Part shown: positions 9,194 to 22,465 of the stretch, in pieces
Numbering within the stretch: the stretch's first letter is position 1
How the letters are laid out: every line of letters begins with the position of its first letter
Made by a program: the position numbers and the translations under genes
Origin: Campylobacter vulpis
Lineage (GTDB): Bacteria; Campylobacterota; Campylobacteria; Campylobacterales; Campylobacteraceae
Length of the DNA stretch: 64,000 bases
Assembly (NCBI RefSeq): GCF_014217995.1
Contig: NZ_CP041617.1
Location: forward strand, 1,364,001-1,428,000
Direction of reading: 5' to 3'
The notes under the pieces: generated by a model
What the model was told of the DNA's origin: nothing
Seen by the model: only the letters and a program-made list of their open reading frames with translations
Database searches by the model: none

Positions 9194-9871
9194 ATGATTT
9201 TTGGAAAGATTGATTATATCAATCTCTTACCCCTTCACATTTATCTTAAAAAATATCCCCTACCAAGTGGCATTAAGGCAAGTTTTGAGCGTAAAAAAGG
9301 TGTGCCAAGTAAGCTAAATCACGCTCTTTATAAGGGGAAAATTGACGCGGCACTCATTTCAAGTGTGGAAAGTGTTAAAAAAAAATATCACAATTTAGAT
9401 TTAGGAATTTGTGCAAATAAACGGGTTTTAAGCGTTTTGGTGGAGAAAAAAACGGCAAATCAAAAGGATTCAAGCTCGGCAAGTTCTAATGCCCTAGCTA
9501 GTATTTTAAAACAAAAAGGCAGGGTGATTATAGGAGATAGGGCTTTAAAACTTTACCTAGAAAGACCAAATTCCTTTATAGACCTTTGCGAACTTTGGTA
9601 TGAAAAGACAAATTTGCCCTTTGTTTTTGCACGCTTTTCTTGCACTAAACACAAAACGATATACAAAAAAATTTTTCTTCCTTTTGCAAAAAGTAAGATT
9701 AAAATTCCAAATTATATCCTAGAAAACTACGCCAAAACGAGAGAAATAGATAAAAAAGATATTTTATTTTATTTAGAAAAAGTGATTTACTATAAACTAG
9801 AAAGAAAAGAAAAAAGGGCTCTAGCACAATTTGCTAAAGCCGTGCGTTTTCAAAATAAATTTAAGACTTAA
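9194..9871 (+). CDS. mqnA: Chorismate dehydratase MqnA, futalosine menaquinone pathway
   Basis: First committed step of the futalosine route to menaquinone: dehydration of chorismate to 3-enolpyruvylbenzoate. The start FGKIDYINLLPLHIYLKK and the segment GVPSKLNHALYKGKIDAALISSVES are typical of the epsilonproteobacterial MqnA group, which is shorter (about 225 aa) than the 280-aa enzymes of other phyla. The middle (residues 92-105) has a serine-rich insert of low complexity. Spacing of nine bases from the malic enzyme gene and a GAGGAT ribosome site indicate the same operon; the 3' end overlaps the convergent symporter gene by 11 bases. Confidence 0.85.
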   Translation: MIFGKIDYINLLPLHIYLKKYPLPSGIKASFERKKGVPSKLNHALYKGKIDAALISSVESVKKKYHNLDLGICANKRVLSVLVEKKTANQKDSSSASSNALASILKQKGRVIIGDRALKLYLERPNSFIDLCELWYEKTNLPFVFARFSCTKHKTIYKKIFLPFAKSKIKIPNYILENYAKTREIDKKDILFYLEKVIYYKLERKEKRALAQFAKAVRFQNKFKT

Positions 9872-11252
9872 GATAAAGCTCTTTATCAATGGCATTTAAA
9901 TTTTTAGCCGTGCAAAGTGCTGAAGTCATCGCTCCTGAAACATTACTAGCCGTTCTTGCCATATCGACTATAGGATCGATTGCCAAAACAAGACCCAAAA
10001 GCACAAAATTATCCCCAAAGCCTATACCTGCTAACATAATTGAAGCTGCCATAGTCCCACTCCCAGGAACTCCGGCTATGCCTAAAGACCCCAAAAGTGC
10101 CACCAAAACGACCATTAAGGCAAAACTAAAATCCACCTCCACACCAAGCAAACTCGCCACCAAAACAGCCGACATCGCAGGAAAATACCCAGCACAGCCA
10201 TTAAGCCCCATAGTCGCACCGATACTTGCAACAAAATTTGCCACCGCCGAAGAGACACCAAGCTTATTTTGCAAGGTAGAAATAGTTAAAGGCAAAGTCG
10301 CTAGGCTTGAACGCGAAGAAAAGGCAAAAACCCACACGCTAAAAGCTTTTTTAGCATAAATGAGAGGATTGAGCCCTTGAGAAAGCAAAATAAGAAAGTG
10401 AATGCCAAACATCAAAAACATCGCCAAAAAACTCAACGCTATAAAAAGTCCAGCTGTTTTCATCGCCTCAAAGCCATTGCTTAAAATCACATTTGCCATC
10501 ATACAAACCACCGCATAAGGCATAAAGCGAATGACCATAGTTGTCATTTGCATCATTAAGCCATAAAAGCTTATGGCAAGATTCTTAAAGCTTTCAAAAG
10601 GCTTTTCGTATTCTTCCTTTTTACTGATATTTTTTGCACAAATTCCCACCAAAAAAGCAAAAATAACTATGGCAATAATATTTTCACGGCTCATAGCGTT
10701 AATGATATTACTTGGGATAAGATTAAGTAAAATACTTGTAAAACTTGAAATTTCTCTAATTTGCCTTGAGCTTTCTTGCATAGTTAAATTTGAACCCAAA
10801 TCAAACATCACAGCCAAACTAAGTCCTAAAATCGCCGCTAAAGTTGTGCTAAAAAGTATCCAAAACAGGCTAACTCCAAGCAAAGAAGAAATTTTAATAT
10901 CCTTATCAATCTCCACAATCACTTTCACAATACAGGCAAAAACAAGGGGGATCACAAGCATTTTGATAAAGGCTACAAAAACAGCTCCAAAAAAGCCTAG
11001 CCAGTGTTTTGCCTCACCAAACCAGACAATAGCTTTAGCTTCTGCCTCATTTGGAAAATTTGCTAAAAACTGCAAGAAAAATCCCAAAATAAGTCCAACA
11101 ATTAAAGCAAAAATCATTCTAAAAGAAAAACTAAATTTCTTATCTCTTAATTTTTTAATGCTAAAAAACATCAAGCCTAAAAAAGCAAAAATAGCAAAAA
11201 TTTGCCAACTTGAAAGCATTAAAAAATGTGTAAAAAATTCCCTATTCATCAA
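9861..11252 (-). CDS. Sodium:dicarboxylate/cystine symporter family (TcyP-like)
   Basis: An inner-membrane importer of the DAACS family, 463 aa with about nine membrane segments. The helical-hairpin motifs are visible as AFSSRSSLATLPLTI (serine-rich hairpin HP1) and GVPGSGTMAASIMLAGIG (HP2), plus NGCAGYFPAMSAV in TM7. Size and an extra N-terminal helix resemble TcyP cystine transporters, and the C. jejuni counterpart is Cj0025c. Substrate is inferred, cystine or a C4-dicarboxylate amino acid. Monocistronic, convergent with mqnA. Confidence 0.87.
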   Translation of the reverse strand: MMNREFFTHFLMLSSWQIFAIFAFLGLMFFSIKKLRDKKFSFSFRMIFALIVGLILGFFLQFLANFPNEAEAKAIVWFGEAKHWLGFFGAVFVAFIKMLVIPLVFACIVKVIVEIDKDIKISSLLGVSLFWILFSTTLAAILGLSLAVMFDLGSNLTMQESSRQIREISSFTSILLNLIPSNIINAMSRENIIAIVIFAFLVGICAKNISKKEEYEKPFESFKNLAISFYGLMMQMTTMVIRFMPYAVVCMMANVILSNGFEAMKTAGLFIALSFLAMFLMFGIHFLILLSQGLNPLIYAKKAFSVWVFAFSSRSSLATLPLTISTLQNKLGVSSAVANFVASIGATMGLNGCAGYFPAMSAVLVASLLGVEVDFSFALMVVLVALLGSLGIAGVPGSGTMAASIMLAGIGFGDNFVLLGLVLAIDPIVDMARTASNVSGAMTSALCTAKNLNAIDKELYLKS

Positions 11253-11315
11253 AAGTCCTTACAAGAAATAATGTGGTGATGATAACGGCTTTTTGATTAA
11301 AATAGGATAAAAATA

Positions 11316-11936
11316 CTACGATTTATCTTGCATACAATGCTCAAAAATAAAGCGATGCTCATCAGGCAAGGCTTCAAACATAGCCCTAGCCAAAGCTCTT
11401 ATCTCCCATAAAGCCGACTTTGAGCTTCGTAAGGATAAGAAATTTTGCAAACTTCTAGCATTAATGCTAAAGGTAAGTTCTGTTTTATAGCTTTCAGGGA
11501 GGCAGTATTTAGCCAAATCCAAACTAATGCTTGTTTGTAAAATCTCTCTTAAATTCTCAAGTGCCTTAATGCTAGCATTATCCACTGCCTCATTACCGCA
11601 AAAGACCAAATAACGCCCCGCGTTTTCAAAATCATTTTCTTTAAATTCAGCTTCACTTCTAAGCTCTTTAAGCGTATAGCGAGTGCTTTTGACGCTAAAA
11701 CTTGCATGCCGATGCCTTGCTAATTCTTGCAAACAAGCCCTTGAAATTTCTTGAATATAAAAATTATAATTTAAATGTTCCAAAGTGGAGGCGTGCTTAA
11801 ATTTATTCCCCACCCTATCAATTAATTCTTTATCCTTTTCTCCACCACAATCGCCCTTTTCAAAACTCTGCCAACAAGTGCGTGTAGCGTGAGAACAAAC
11901 GCTAAGAGGGGTATGAAAAAGTAAAGTAACTCGCAT
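11316..11936 (-). CDS. thyX: FAD-dependent thymidylate synthase ThyX
   Basis: Makes dTMP from dUMP with methylene-tetrahydrofolate and FAD. The ThyX signature RHRHASFSVKS (Arg74 to Ser84) is intact, with the upstream STLEHLNYNFYI and downstream LPESYKTELTFSINARSLQNFLSLR segments that form the substrate pocket. Length 206 aa is normal. This is the only thymidylate synthase seen. It lies 18 bases after the DUF115 gene on the same strand, so may be cotranscribed with it. Confidence 0.95.
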   Translation of the reverse strand: MRVTLLFHTPLSVCSHATRTCWQSFEKGDCGGEKDKELIDRVGNKFKHASTLEHLNYNFYIQEISRACLQELARHRHASFSVKSTRYTLKELRSEAEFKENDFENAGRYLVFCGNEAVDNASIKALENLREILQTSISLDLAKYCLPESYKTELTFSINARSLQNFLSLRSSKSALWEIRALARAMFEALPDEHRFIFEHCMQDKS

Positions 11937-11954
11937 AATTTTCCTTCAATTTTT

Positions 11955-13862
11955 TCAAATTTTAGCCGCTTTTTCTTGCCATTTTGTAATTTTTTCTAAA
12001 AAATTTCTCTTTTTTAATTCAAGTTTTAAGGGCTTGATATGATTTTGTAAGGTCATTTTTTCTTTTTTAATCGAATTTAAAGAAATATCAAGCCACCATA
12101 AATAAAGCCTAATAAGTGCTAAAATTTTTTCTCTTTTTTGCTCTTCATTTTGAGGCTTTATGACAAAAATTTGCATAAATTTAAGTTCAAAACTATGCAA
12201 ACTAGGACGCAAAACCTCAAGCAAAGGTCTAGAATTTAGCAATTTTTCTTTCAAATTATCAAGCTCAAAGCTTAAATTACGCAAAGCTTCATTATCCAAA
12301 TTTTCATAATTTAAATTTGCAAAAAGATACTCAAGATCTTTTTCGACCGCTTCGCATTTTTTAACCGCTTTTAAAACCTTAGCAAAAGCTTTTAAAAGCC
12401 ACTCATCTTGCTTGTTGCAACTTGCATTTTGTAAGGGCGGTAAGGGTTTTGAAAGCTCCTTACTCAAAAACTCTTCACAGCACTGCTTAAAGGGCTTTTC
12501 AATAGCACCTTGTATCCTCGCACCTCCTTCAGTAGCATTATAAATTTTTATCCCCTTTTTTGAAGCCTCAATGATTAAAAGCTCCAACATATGTTTGAAA
12601 ATAAGCCAAAATTCGTGCGTTTTAACCAAACCCTTACCTCCATAAGCTAAAGTTTGAATAGCCTTAGTTCCGCTTTCATAATCTGCCTTATGAAGATAAT
12701 CTTTAGGATGCGAATTTCCCTCCTCATCAAAGGCTAAATCCTGCCCTATGAAGATGATATTTTCAAATTCCAAATCCTTAGCTAACTCAAAAGCCATATG
12801 TGCTACGCTTACGCTATCCGTAGCATAACCATACTCCTTAAAATCACAATAATAAGCAAAGTCATAATTACGCGGCACAATGATATAGGGGCGGTGATTT
12901 TTTTCTAAAAGCTCCAAAGCTCTAGGATGCACCACAGCTGCTAAAATGAAAAGCACCCCTGCGTCAAATTCTTTAAAATCATTATTAAAAAATTCTGCCG
13001 TAAAATCTGTGCGTTCGACCATAAAGACAAAATCAGGCTTAATGCCGTGTTTAGCCAAGATAGGATAAGCACTATCGGCTGCGAAAATCACAGCTTTAGA
13101 GGCATATTGTTTTAAAAGGGGTAGTTGTTTTGAAAGGCTTGGTCCTGTGCTGACTATGATGGCGTTTTGATAGCATTTTTTATAAGCTTTTTTGAGTGTT
13201 TTAAGGCTTGGATTTGTTAGCATTTTAGGAAGATTATGAACGAAATTTTCAAGTCCCATTAAGCAGTCGTTAATGTCATTTCCATAACGCAAGGTGCTTT
13301 TGTCAAAAAATTCACGCATAGCCTCATCAACCCTTGCAAAATCTTCTTTAAAATTTGTATAAAAAGCACTCATAAATTCCAAATGATAAATCCTCGCAAA
13401 AATATTTAATCTCTCGCAAATTTCATTAAATTGGTCATTGTCAAGTTTTTTAGTGTCGAAAAAACAAAGCCTTTTTGATGTCAATTCTTTAGAAAAATCT
13501 AAAAAATGTAAGATGTGCCATAAAATTTCAAGCTCTCTTTCAAAAACAATGATAAGTTTATGCGTAGGATTTTGAAAAAGAATTTTAAGTAAAACTCCAT
13601 TCCCTATGCCATAAAAAAATAACACAGGATAAAGGGCGAAGTTTTGCTGATAAAAAGTAGCTTTACTTTGAATTTCACTTAAAGGATTTTGATAAAGCTT
13701 ACCCCCCCCCCCCCCGTTTGCATTGATATCTAAGGGATCGCTTCCTTGTGAAAATTGATAATCTTTAGCCCGAATTTCTTTTAATTCTTTTTTTAAAACT
13801 TCATCTTCGATAGCATTTAAATTTGCTTCAAAAATTGACCTTTGTTTGGCATTAAAATCCAT
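11955..13862 (-). CDS. DUF115 / motility accessory factor (Maf)-type protein with poly-G tract
   Basis: A 635-residue protein of the DUF115 (MAF_flag10) family, to which the Campylobacter Maf proteins belong; these are implicated in transfer of pseudaminic or legionaminic acid sugars to flagellin. The core is seen at residues 220-280, AIIVSTGPSLSKQLPLLKQY and IFAADSAYPILAKHGIKPDFV, and the C-terminal 150 residues are charged and helical. Codons 50-54 encode five glycines from an uninterrupted 14-G tract, in frame here. Its place between thyX and pyrG is outside the usual flagellar modification locus. The tract suggests on/off phase variation. Confidence 0.85.
   Translation of the reverse strand: MDFNAKQRSIFEANLNAIEDEVLKKELKEIRAKDYQFSQGSDPLDINANGGGGGKLYQNPLSEIQSKATFYQQNFALYPVLFFYGIGNGVLLKILFQNPTHKLIIVFERELEILWHILHFLDFSKELTSKRLCFFDTKKLDNDQFNEICERLNIFARIYHLEFMSAFYTNFKEDFARVDEAMREFFDKSTLRYGNDINDCLMGLENFVHNLPKMLTNPSLKTLKKAYKKCYQNAIIVSTGPSLSKQLPLLKQYASKAVIFAADSAYPILAKHGIKPDFVFMVERTDFTAEFFNNDFKEFDAGVLFILAAVVHPRALELLEKNHRPYIIVPRNYDFAYYCDFKEYGYATDSVSVAHMAFELAKDLEFENIIFIGQDLAFDEEGNSHPKDYLHKADYESGTKAIQTLAYGGKGLVKTHEFWLIFKHMLELLIIEASKKGIKIYNATEGGARIQGAIEKPFKQCCEEFLSKELSKPLPPLQNASCNKQDEWLLKAFAKVLKAVKKCEAVEKDLEYLFANLNYENLDNEALRNLSFELDNLKEKLLNSRPLLEVLRPSLHSFELKFMQIFVIKPQNEEQKREKILALIRLYLWWLDISLNSIKKEKMTLQNHIKPLKLELKKRNFLEKITKWQEKAAKI
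13702..13715 (-). repeat. Poly-G tract (14 G on coding strand) in DUF115 gene
   Basis: Fourteen uninterrupted G on the coding strand, within the codons for Gly50-Gly54. G tracts of eight or more are the standard contingency loci of C. jejuni and relatives and vary by slipped-strand mispairing. At 14 G the gene is open; losing or gaining one or two would shift frame within the first tenth of the protein. Confidence 0.9.
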
Positions 13863-13909
13863 AATTTTCCTTATTAAATAGGCTTATTTGACTTGAAATT
13901 TTACTTTAA

Positions 13910-17147
<3,238 letters not shown>

Positions 17148-17162
<15 letters not shown>

Positions 17163-19592
17163 ATCAAAGGTAAAAAACTTACTTTTAAAGTCATTTGGCA
17201 GGGTTTTATACTGCAAAAGTGCGGGCTCATAATTTTGCACTTCGTGGTATAAAAAGCCTAAAGCAGCTTTACTTTCTTTATTACCATTATCATTTAATTT
17301 TGCAAGTTGTAAAAGAGCTATGGCGGAGTTTGGATTATTCGCTCCTGTGGCAGCAACAGCGGCTAAAAAAAGCGTGTGAGAATCTTTAACTCCATACTCG
17401 TCAATCAAAACATTATAAAGTGCATAAGCTTCCTCAAACTGCCCTGCAAAAATATCCAAATAGGCTAAAGTTTGAATCGCTCCTTCATTTTGTCCAGCGT
17501 TTGTATTAAGATATTCTTTAAATTTTTGCCTTTCTAAATTTAAAATCCCTGCAATGTGCATCAAAGAAACATAATACTCCCTAGCAATGTCTGCTCCGCC
17601 AAACACCGCCCTATAATCAAAACCCAAATTTTTAAAATGAATTTGTGCGTTTTGAGCGTATTCTTTGATATTGGCATTTTCATTAAGAGAATTAAAATAC
17701 AAAATATTACTTATAATATCATTTGGTAAAAGAGTTTTTAGTTTAGCGATTTTAACGCCTACTTGCTGATTTAAGCCATTATTTTTAGCGATAATGGCTT
17801 CAAAAATGAGACTAAGGGGCGTTTCTTGCTTAAGCTCATCTAAAAAAGGTAGCATAGAAATAAAGTCTGCATTTGCTAAAAAAAGCATACTTTTTGCCAT
17901 AGTGGCTTTAAATTCAGCATCTACACTTATATTTTCTAGAATTTCATTATAGAATTTGTTTGTATTCACTCCACTAAGCTTTGCACTTAGCATCGCAAAA
18001 GCACCTGCTTGATAGTTCTTAGGATTAAGATGATAAGAGCTTGCAAAATGCTTATAGGCAAGTTCATAATTTTGCAATTGAGCGTAGGTAAGTGCTAGAT
18101 TATAATGTAAAATACTATGTTCTGGATAAACATCAAGCAAGGCTTTAAATTCGGCATTTGCCTGCCTTAAGCGTTGATTTAAAGCGTGATTAATAATGCT
18201 AGCAATTTTAACATTTGTCGAAGAAAGCGCACGGCTTGCATTCAAATAACTGCCCGTATTAAAATTATCATCGACAAAGCCTGTAATATTTGCTTTTTTA
18301 ATATAAAAAGCCGCTTGTTTGCTGTCAAAAACCTGATAGGGTGCAAAATAAAAAAGTAAATCAAACTGATCTTTAGAATTTTTAAGTAAATCTTTTGAAA
18401 AATTTTCCTGTGCCAAATTAATATCAAAAAGCTCTTTTGAAAGTATAGTTTTAATCTTGTAACGCCCTAAAATTTTGTATTTTTCCGCCTCGTCTTTATA
18501 AGCATTATCGAGCCGTGCTAACATATCTTGAAAACGACCTGTTTTTAAATCCACAAGCGTAAGAGTTGCTAAACTAGCGTTAAAATCTCTTTCTATCTTC
18601 ATAGCTGTTTCTAAAGCTCTTCTAGCCCTATCATACTCACCTACTCTTGCATACAATAGCCCTAAAGAGAGACTTGACTCAAAACTTCCTTGCGTTGTAA
18701 GTTCATTAATTGCCTTTTTATCAAGGTCCATTTTGGCATAAATTTTAGCTGAAAGATATTTTGCCGTATCAGTATAAGGTTCTATTTTTGTTTTTTGAAG
18801 CATTTGCAAAGCTTCTGGATAATAGCCCTTATAATAATTAATCAAGCTAAGATAATATTCATAAAGCTTAGATTTACCCTCTTTTGGCAAATAAATTTCA
18901 GCCAAGCTTATGTAGTAGCGAAATTTTTCTTCATCATTGAGTTTTAAGGCACAAACAGCAGCATTAATAGCCGAAACGCTTTGATTTTCTCCATTAGAAA
19001 TGGCTCTTTTAAAACTTTCAAGTGCGGTTTTAAAATCGCCCTCATTCATCTGCGAAACGCCCAAATTATAATTAGAAAGTGCTTCATTATAAACAGCCAC
19101 TTGCGCATAAACTTCTAAGGCTTGCTCAATCTCACCTCTAAGATAAAGTGCATTTGCCTTTTGTATCATTCCATCAATCTTAGCCATATCGCTATAATCA
19201 TAAGACTCATCAAGAGGCGTTATAGGGTGCGACTCTTCTTTGTCGGCAAAAAAGTCTGCTTTAATATTGCCCTCGCTAAAAGTGAGATAAAAAAGCGTGA
19301 AAATAAGAACAGATATAATAGCCAAAGAAAGTCCCACAAGAGACATAAATTTCTTATCTTTATACCACTCTTGCGTTTTTTGCTCATCGACTTCTTCGAA
19401 AAAAGTGCTTTCCTCCTCTTTAGCTCCCTCTCTTGTAAAACTAAAGCCTGTGCTACTTTCACTAGGAAGTTCTTCTGGTAAAGCGGCTAATTCTTCCCCC
19501 TCAGGTGCCGCCCCCTCTTCACCTCTAAAGCCATCTAAGCTTTCATCAAGTCTTTTTTCTTCGGGTTTTTCAAGGATTACTTCTTCAGCCAT
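17148..19592 (-). CDS. pflB: Paralysed flagella protein PflB, TPR motor scaffold
   Basis: Resembles Cj0390 (PflB), which with PflA forms periplasmic spokes that recruit stator units to the wide Campylobacter flagellar motor. An acidic cytoplasmic N-terminus of about 95 residues rich in Glu leads to one membrane helix (LVGLSLAIISVLIFTLFYLTF), then a long periplasmic region of TPR-like helical pairs such as AIYLRGEIEQALEVYAQVAV and ALTYAQLQNYELAYKHFASS. Length (814 aa) fits. It sits last in a leftward run after serS, trpS, aroK and der, the same order as Cj0386-0390, nine bases from serS. Confidence 0.88.
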
Positions 19593-19600
19593 TTAACTTC

Positions 19601-20836
19601 TCAAAAATATTTTCTTAACACATCTGGTATAGCTATTTTGCCATCTTTATCTTGATAATTTTCCATAATCGCTACTAAAGTCCTCCCCACAGCCAAAGAA
19701 GAGCCATTAAGTGTATGGACAAGCTCATTTTTACCCTGTTCATTTTTATAACGAATTTTCGCTCTTCTTGCTTGAAAATCACGACAATTTGATATGGAAG
19801 AAATTTCTCTATATTTGTTTTGTCCCGGCAACCATACTTCTAAATCTATCGTTTTAGCCGCACTAAAACCCAAATCCCCCGTGCAAAGCATCACCCACCT
19901 ATGTGCCAAACCAAGTGAGCTAAGTAAATCACTCGCACACTCACACATTTCATTAAACACACTTTGGCTTTGCTTAGGACTTGTGATGCTGACAAGTTCG
20001 ACTTTTTCAAATTGATGTTGCCTTATAATGCCTCTTGTATCACGCCCTGCACTCCCCGCTTCTTTTCTAAAGCACGCACTATAAGCCGTCATTTTAAGTG
20101 GTAAATTCTCCGCACTTAAAATTTCATCGTTAAAAAGATTTGTTAAGGCAATTTCTGAAGTTGAGATGAGATATAAATCCTCCTCCTCAATCTTATACAT
20201 ATCGTCCTTAAATTTCGGCAGCTGTCCTGTGCCAAACATCGCATTTTCATTTACCAAAAATGGCACATTGACAAGCTTAAAACCTCGCGATCTGTTGAAA
20301 TCTATCATATAATTTATCAAAGCACGATTTAGTAAAGCTCCTTCCTCTTTAAGCACACAAAAACGACTTTGTGCGATTTTAACCCCCCGCACAAAATCAA
20401 GCCACTCAAGCTTCTCACCAAGCTCAAAATGCTCCCTTGGCTCAAAATCAAATGAAGGTGGAGTAAGCACCCTTTTAAGCTCTAAATTTGCGTCCTCATC
20501 TTCGCCCACTACCACATCATCATCGGGGATATTTGGTATCTTAAAGGCTAAGCTTTCAAGCCTTTCTTCAAGCTCTTTGACCTTTTGATTTTGTGTGGAG
20601 ATTTTTGTTTTATTTTCACTTAATTTTTGCTTTAATTCTTCTTTATTTTCGGCATTTGCTAGTTCTTTACTAAATTTATTTTGAAAGGCTTGAAGTTCCT
20701 CTAAAAGCGTTTTTTCTTTTTTTAAAAGTGTAAATATTTCACTCAAATCCTTAAGCAAAGCCTCATCAAGCTTTTTATTTTTAAGTTTTGCCGCCACGCC
20801 ATCAAAGTCATTTTGTAATTTTTTTAAATCTAGCAT
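19601..20836 (-). CDS. serS: Seryl-tRNA synthetase
   Basis: Class II synthetase charging tRNA-Ser. The N-terminal third is the long antiparallel coiled-coil arm (residues 25-100, rich in Lys, Glu and Leu) that grips the tRNA variable arm. Catalytic motifs follow: motif 2 in [26 protein letters not shown] and motif 3 in [20 protein letters not shown]. Length 411 aa is normal. It lies between trpS and pflB on the same strand. Confidence 0.97.
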   Translation of the reverse strand: MLDLKKLQNDFDGVAAKLKNKKLDEALLKDLSEIFTLLKKEKTLLEELQAFQNKFSKELANAENKEELKQKLSENKTKISTQNQKVKELEERLESLAFKIPNIPDDDVVVGEDEDANLELKRVLTPPSFDFEPREHFELGEKLEWLDFVRGVKIAQSRFCVLKEEGALLNRALINYMIDFNRSRGFKLVNVPFLVNENAMFGTGQLPKFKDDMYKIEEEDLYLISTSEIALTNLFNDEILSAENLPLKMTAYSACFRKEAGSAGRDTRGIIRQHQFEKVELVSITSPKQSQSVFNEMCECASDLLSSLGLAHRWVMLCTGDLGFSAAKTIDLEVWLPGQNKYREISSISNCRDFQARRAKIRYKNEQGKNELVHTLNGSSLAVGRTLVAIMENYQDKDGKIAIPDVLRKYF

Positions 20837-20883
20837 TAACCCTCTTTTATAAAAATTTCTTAATCATAGCTTAGTTAAGTTAA

Positions 20884-21843
20884 TTATAAGCCTATTTTAT
20901 CATAAATTTTTTGCATTTTATTTTGTGCGATTTTTCTCGCTTTACTTGCTCCAAATTCTAAAATTTCTTCAAGCTTTTTAGGCTCTTTTAAATAATTTTC
21001 ATAATTTTCCTGTGCTTCTTTAAAATACGCTCCTACAAGTTCATTTAAATACGCTTTAAAATGTCCATAACCCTCGCCACCTCTTTCATACCTTCTTTTC
21101 AACTCCTCTTGTTTCATCTCATCTAAAAAAAGCTTTGCGATTTTAAAAATATTGCAATCTTGCCAGTTTTTAGGCTCTTCTAAAGGTGTGCTATCTGTTA
21201 CAATAGAAGAAATTTGTTTTTTTCTTAGCTTTTCGCCGGCAAAAATATCGATAGTATTTTGATAAGATTTACTCATCTTAGCTCCGTCAGTGCCGGGCAC
21301 CACGGCAACATTTTCACTCACCCTAGCTTCAGGCAGGGTAAAAATTTCTCCCCACTCATTATTAACCTTTAACGCAATGTCTCTTGCAATTTCAACATGT
21401 TGAATTTGATCCTTTCCCACAGGCACGACTTGCGTGTCAAAAAGTAAAATATCCGCCGCCATTAAGACAGGATAAGAAAAAAGTCCGTGTGAAGAAGGCA
21501 ACCCCTTAGCGACCTTATCCTTATAGCTATGCGCTCTTTCAAGCAAACCCATAGGACAAAACTGCGATAAGATCCAATAAAGCTCAAGCACTTCTTTTAC
21601 ATCACTTTGTAGCCAAAAAATGCTTTTTTCGGGTTTAACGCCAAGGCTTAAAAAGGCTGCCGCTGCTTTTAAAGCATTTTGCTTTAAAATTTCGCCCTTT
21701 TGACTCGAAGTCATCGCGTGATAATTTGCGATAAAAATAAACATCTCACTTGTTTCTTGTGCCTCTATCATAGGCTTAATCGCACCAAAAAAATTCCCAA
21801 TATGTAAATCTCCACTTGGCTGAAGTCCTGTTAAAACTCTCAT
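20884..21843 (-). CDS. trpS: Tryptophanyl-tRNA synthetase
   Basis: Class I synthetase for tRNA-Trp. The HIGH-like motif is GDLHIGNFFGA near residue 11 after GLQPSG, and the KMSKS motif is AKMSKSYQNT near residue 195. DKDQIQHVEIARDIA lies between. Length 319 aa is usual for the bacterial enzyme. The start overlaps the aroK stop by four bases (ATGA type), indicating coupling. Confidence 0.97.
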   Translation of the reverse strand: MRVLTGLQPSGDLHIGNFFGAIKPMIEAQETSEMFIFIANYHAMTSSQKGEILKQNALKAAAAFLSLGVKPEKSIFWLQSDVKEVLELYWILSQFCPMGLLERAHSYKDKVAKGLPSSHGLFSYPVLMAADILLFDTQVVPVGKDQIQHVEIARDIALKVNNEWGEIFTLPEARVSENVAVVPGTDGAKMSKSYQNTIDIFAGEKLRKKQISSIVTDSTPLEEPKNWQDCNIFKIAKLFLDEMKQEELKRRYERGGEGYGHFKAYLNELVGAYFKEAQENYENYLKEPKKLEEILEFGASKARKIAQNKMQKIYDKIGL

Positions 21844-22337
21844 TTTATCCTCTTTTTTAATTCTTTTATCAAGCTTTCTAAATTTTGATTTTCAGTCTCC
21901 AAAATCAAATCCGCCTTTTCCTCATACAAAGCAAGTCTTGCGTGATATAATCTTCTCGCTTTTTCCTCGTCCAAAAAAAGCGGTCGTTTTGCCTTTTCTT
22001 TCTCGCTCAAACGCTCTTTTAAAAAATCAAAACCCGCTCTTAAATACACGCAAAAGCCTATTTTATTTAAATTTTTTACATTAACAAAACCCCCGCCTGT
22101 GGCTAGAGAAATGCCCTTTGTATGGGTAAGAAAATCCGCCATTTTTTGCTCCTCTTTACGAAAAAACTCCTCGCCAAATTTGGCAAAAATTTCACTCACG
22201 CTTAAATGAAATTGCATTTCAATCAAGGCATCACTATCCATAAACACACGCCCACTTTCTCTTGCAAAAGCCCTAGCTAAAGTGCTTTTTCCACAGCCCA
22301 TAAAACCGATGAAAAGAATATTATCTACTTTTTCCAC
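21840..22337 (-). CDS. aroK: Shikimate kinase
   Basis: Phosphorylates shikimate in the aromatic amino acid pathway. The Walker A loop is IGFMGCGKSTLA, followed by the shikimate-binding DSD in FMDSDALIE and GGGF, with the lid and Arg-rich region in EKAKRPLF and LYHARLALYEEKADL. 165 aa, typical. Upstream is a 123-bp gap to der that may hold a small open frame. Confidence 0.95.
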   Translation of the reverse strand: MEKVDNILFIGFMGCGKSTLARAFARESGRVFMDSDALIEMQFHLSVSEIFAKFGEEFFRKEEQKMADFLTHTKGISLATGGGFVNVKNLNKIGFCVYLRAGFDFLKERLSEKEKAKRPLFLDEEKARRLYHARLALYEEKADLILETENQNLESLIKELKKRIK

Positions 22338-22357
22338 GCTAAATTTACCATTTTAAT

Positions 22358-22465
22358 CTAGTGTGATTTAATTAATTTTTTCAAATCTTCAATAAAATTT
22401 GAAAATAATTTAATTTTATCACTTGTTTCCACCTCATCATTTGTAAGGATATAGCAACTATCAAT
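22358..22465 (-). other. Possible 35-codon open frame between der and aroK
   Basis: An open frame of protein-like composition ([12 protein letters not shown], then a Lys/Phe-rich helix FIEDLKKLIKSH) starts just inside the 3' end of der behind an AGGAGAAAAGG ribosome-like site, but the only suitably placed start codon is ATT. It could be a tiny protein, the relic of a gene truncated by the end of der, or chance. No family recognised. Confidence 0.25.

Noticed and set aside
10573-11271. 232-codon plus-strand frame inside the symporter gene, and a second one at 9889-10359
   Set aside because: Both are antisense reads of membrane helices, Lys/Ile-rich, without start signals.
19122-19596. Several overlapping frames on both strands at the pflB 5' end
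   Set aside because: The pflB N-terminus is acidic and low-complexity, which leaves other frames open; none has a ribosome site or sensible composition.
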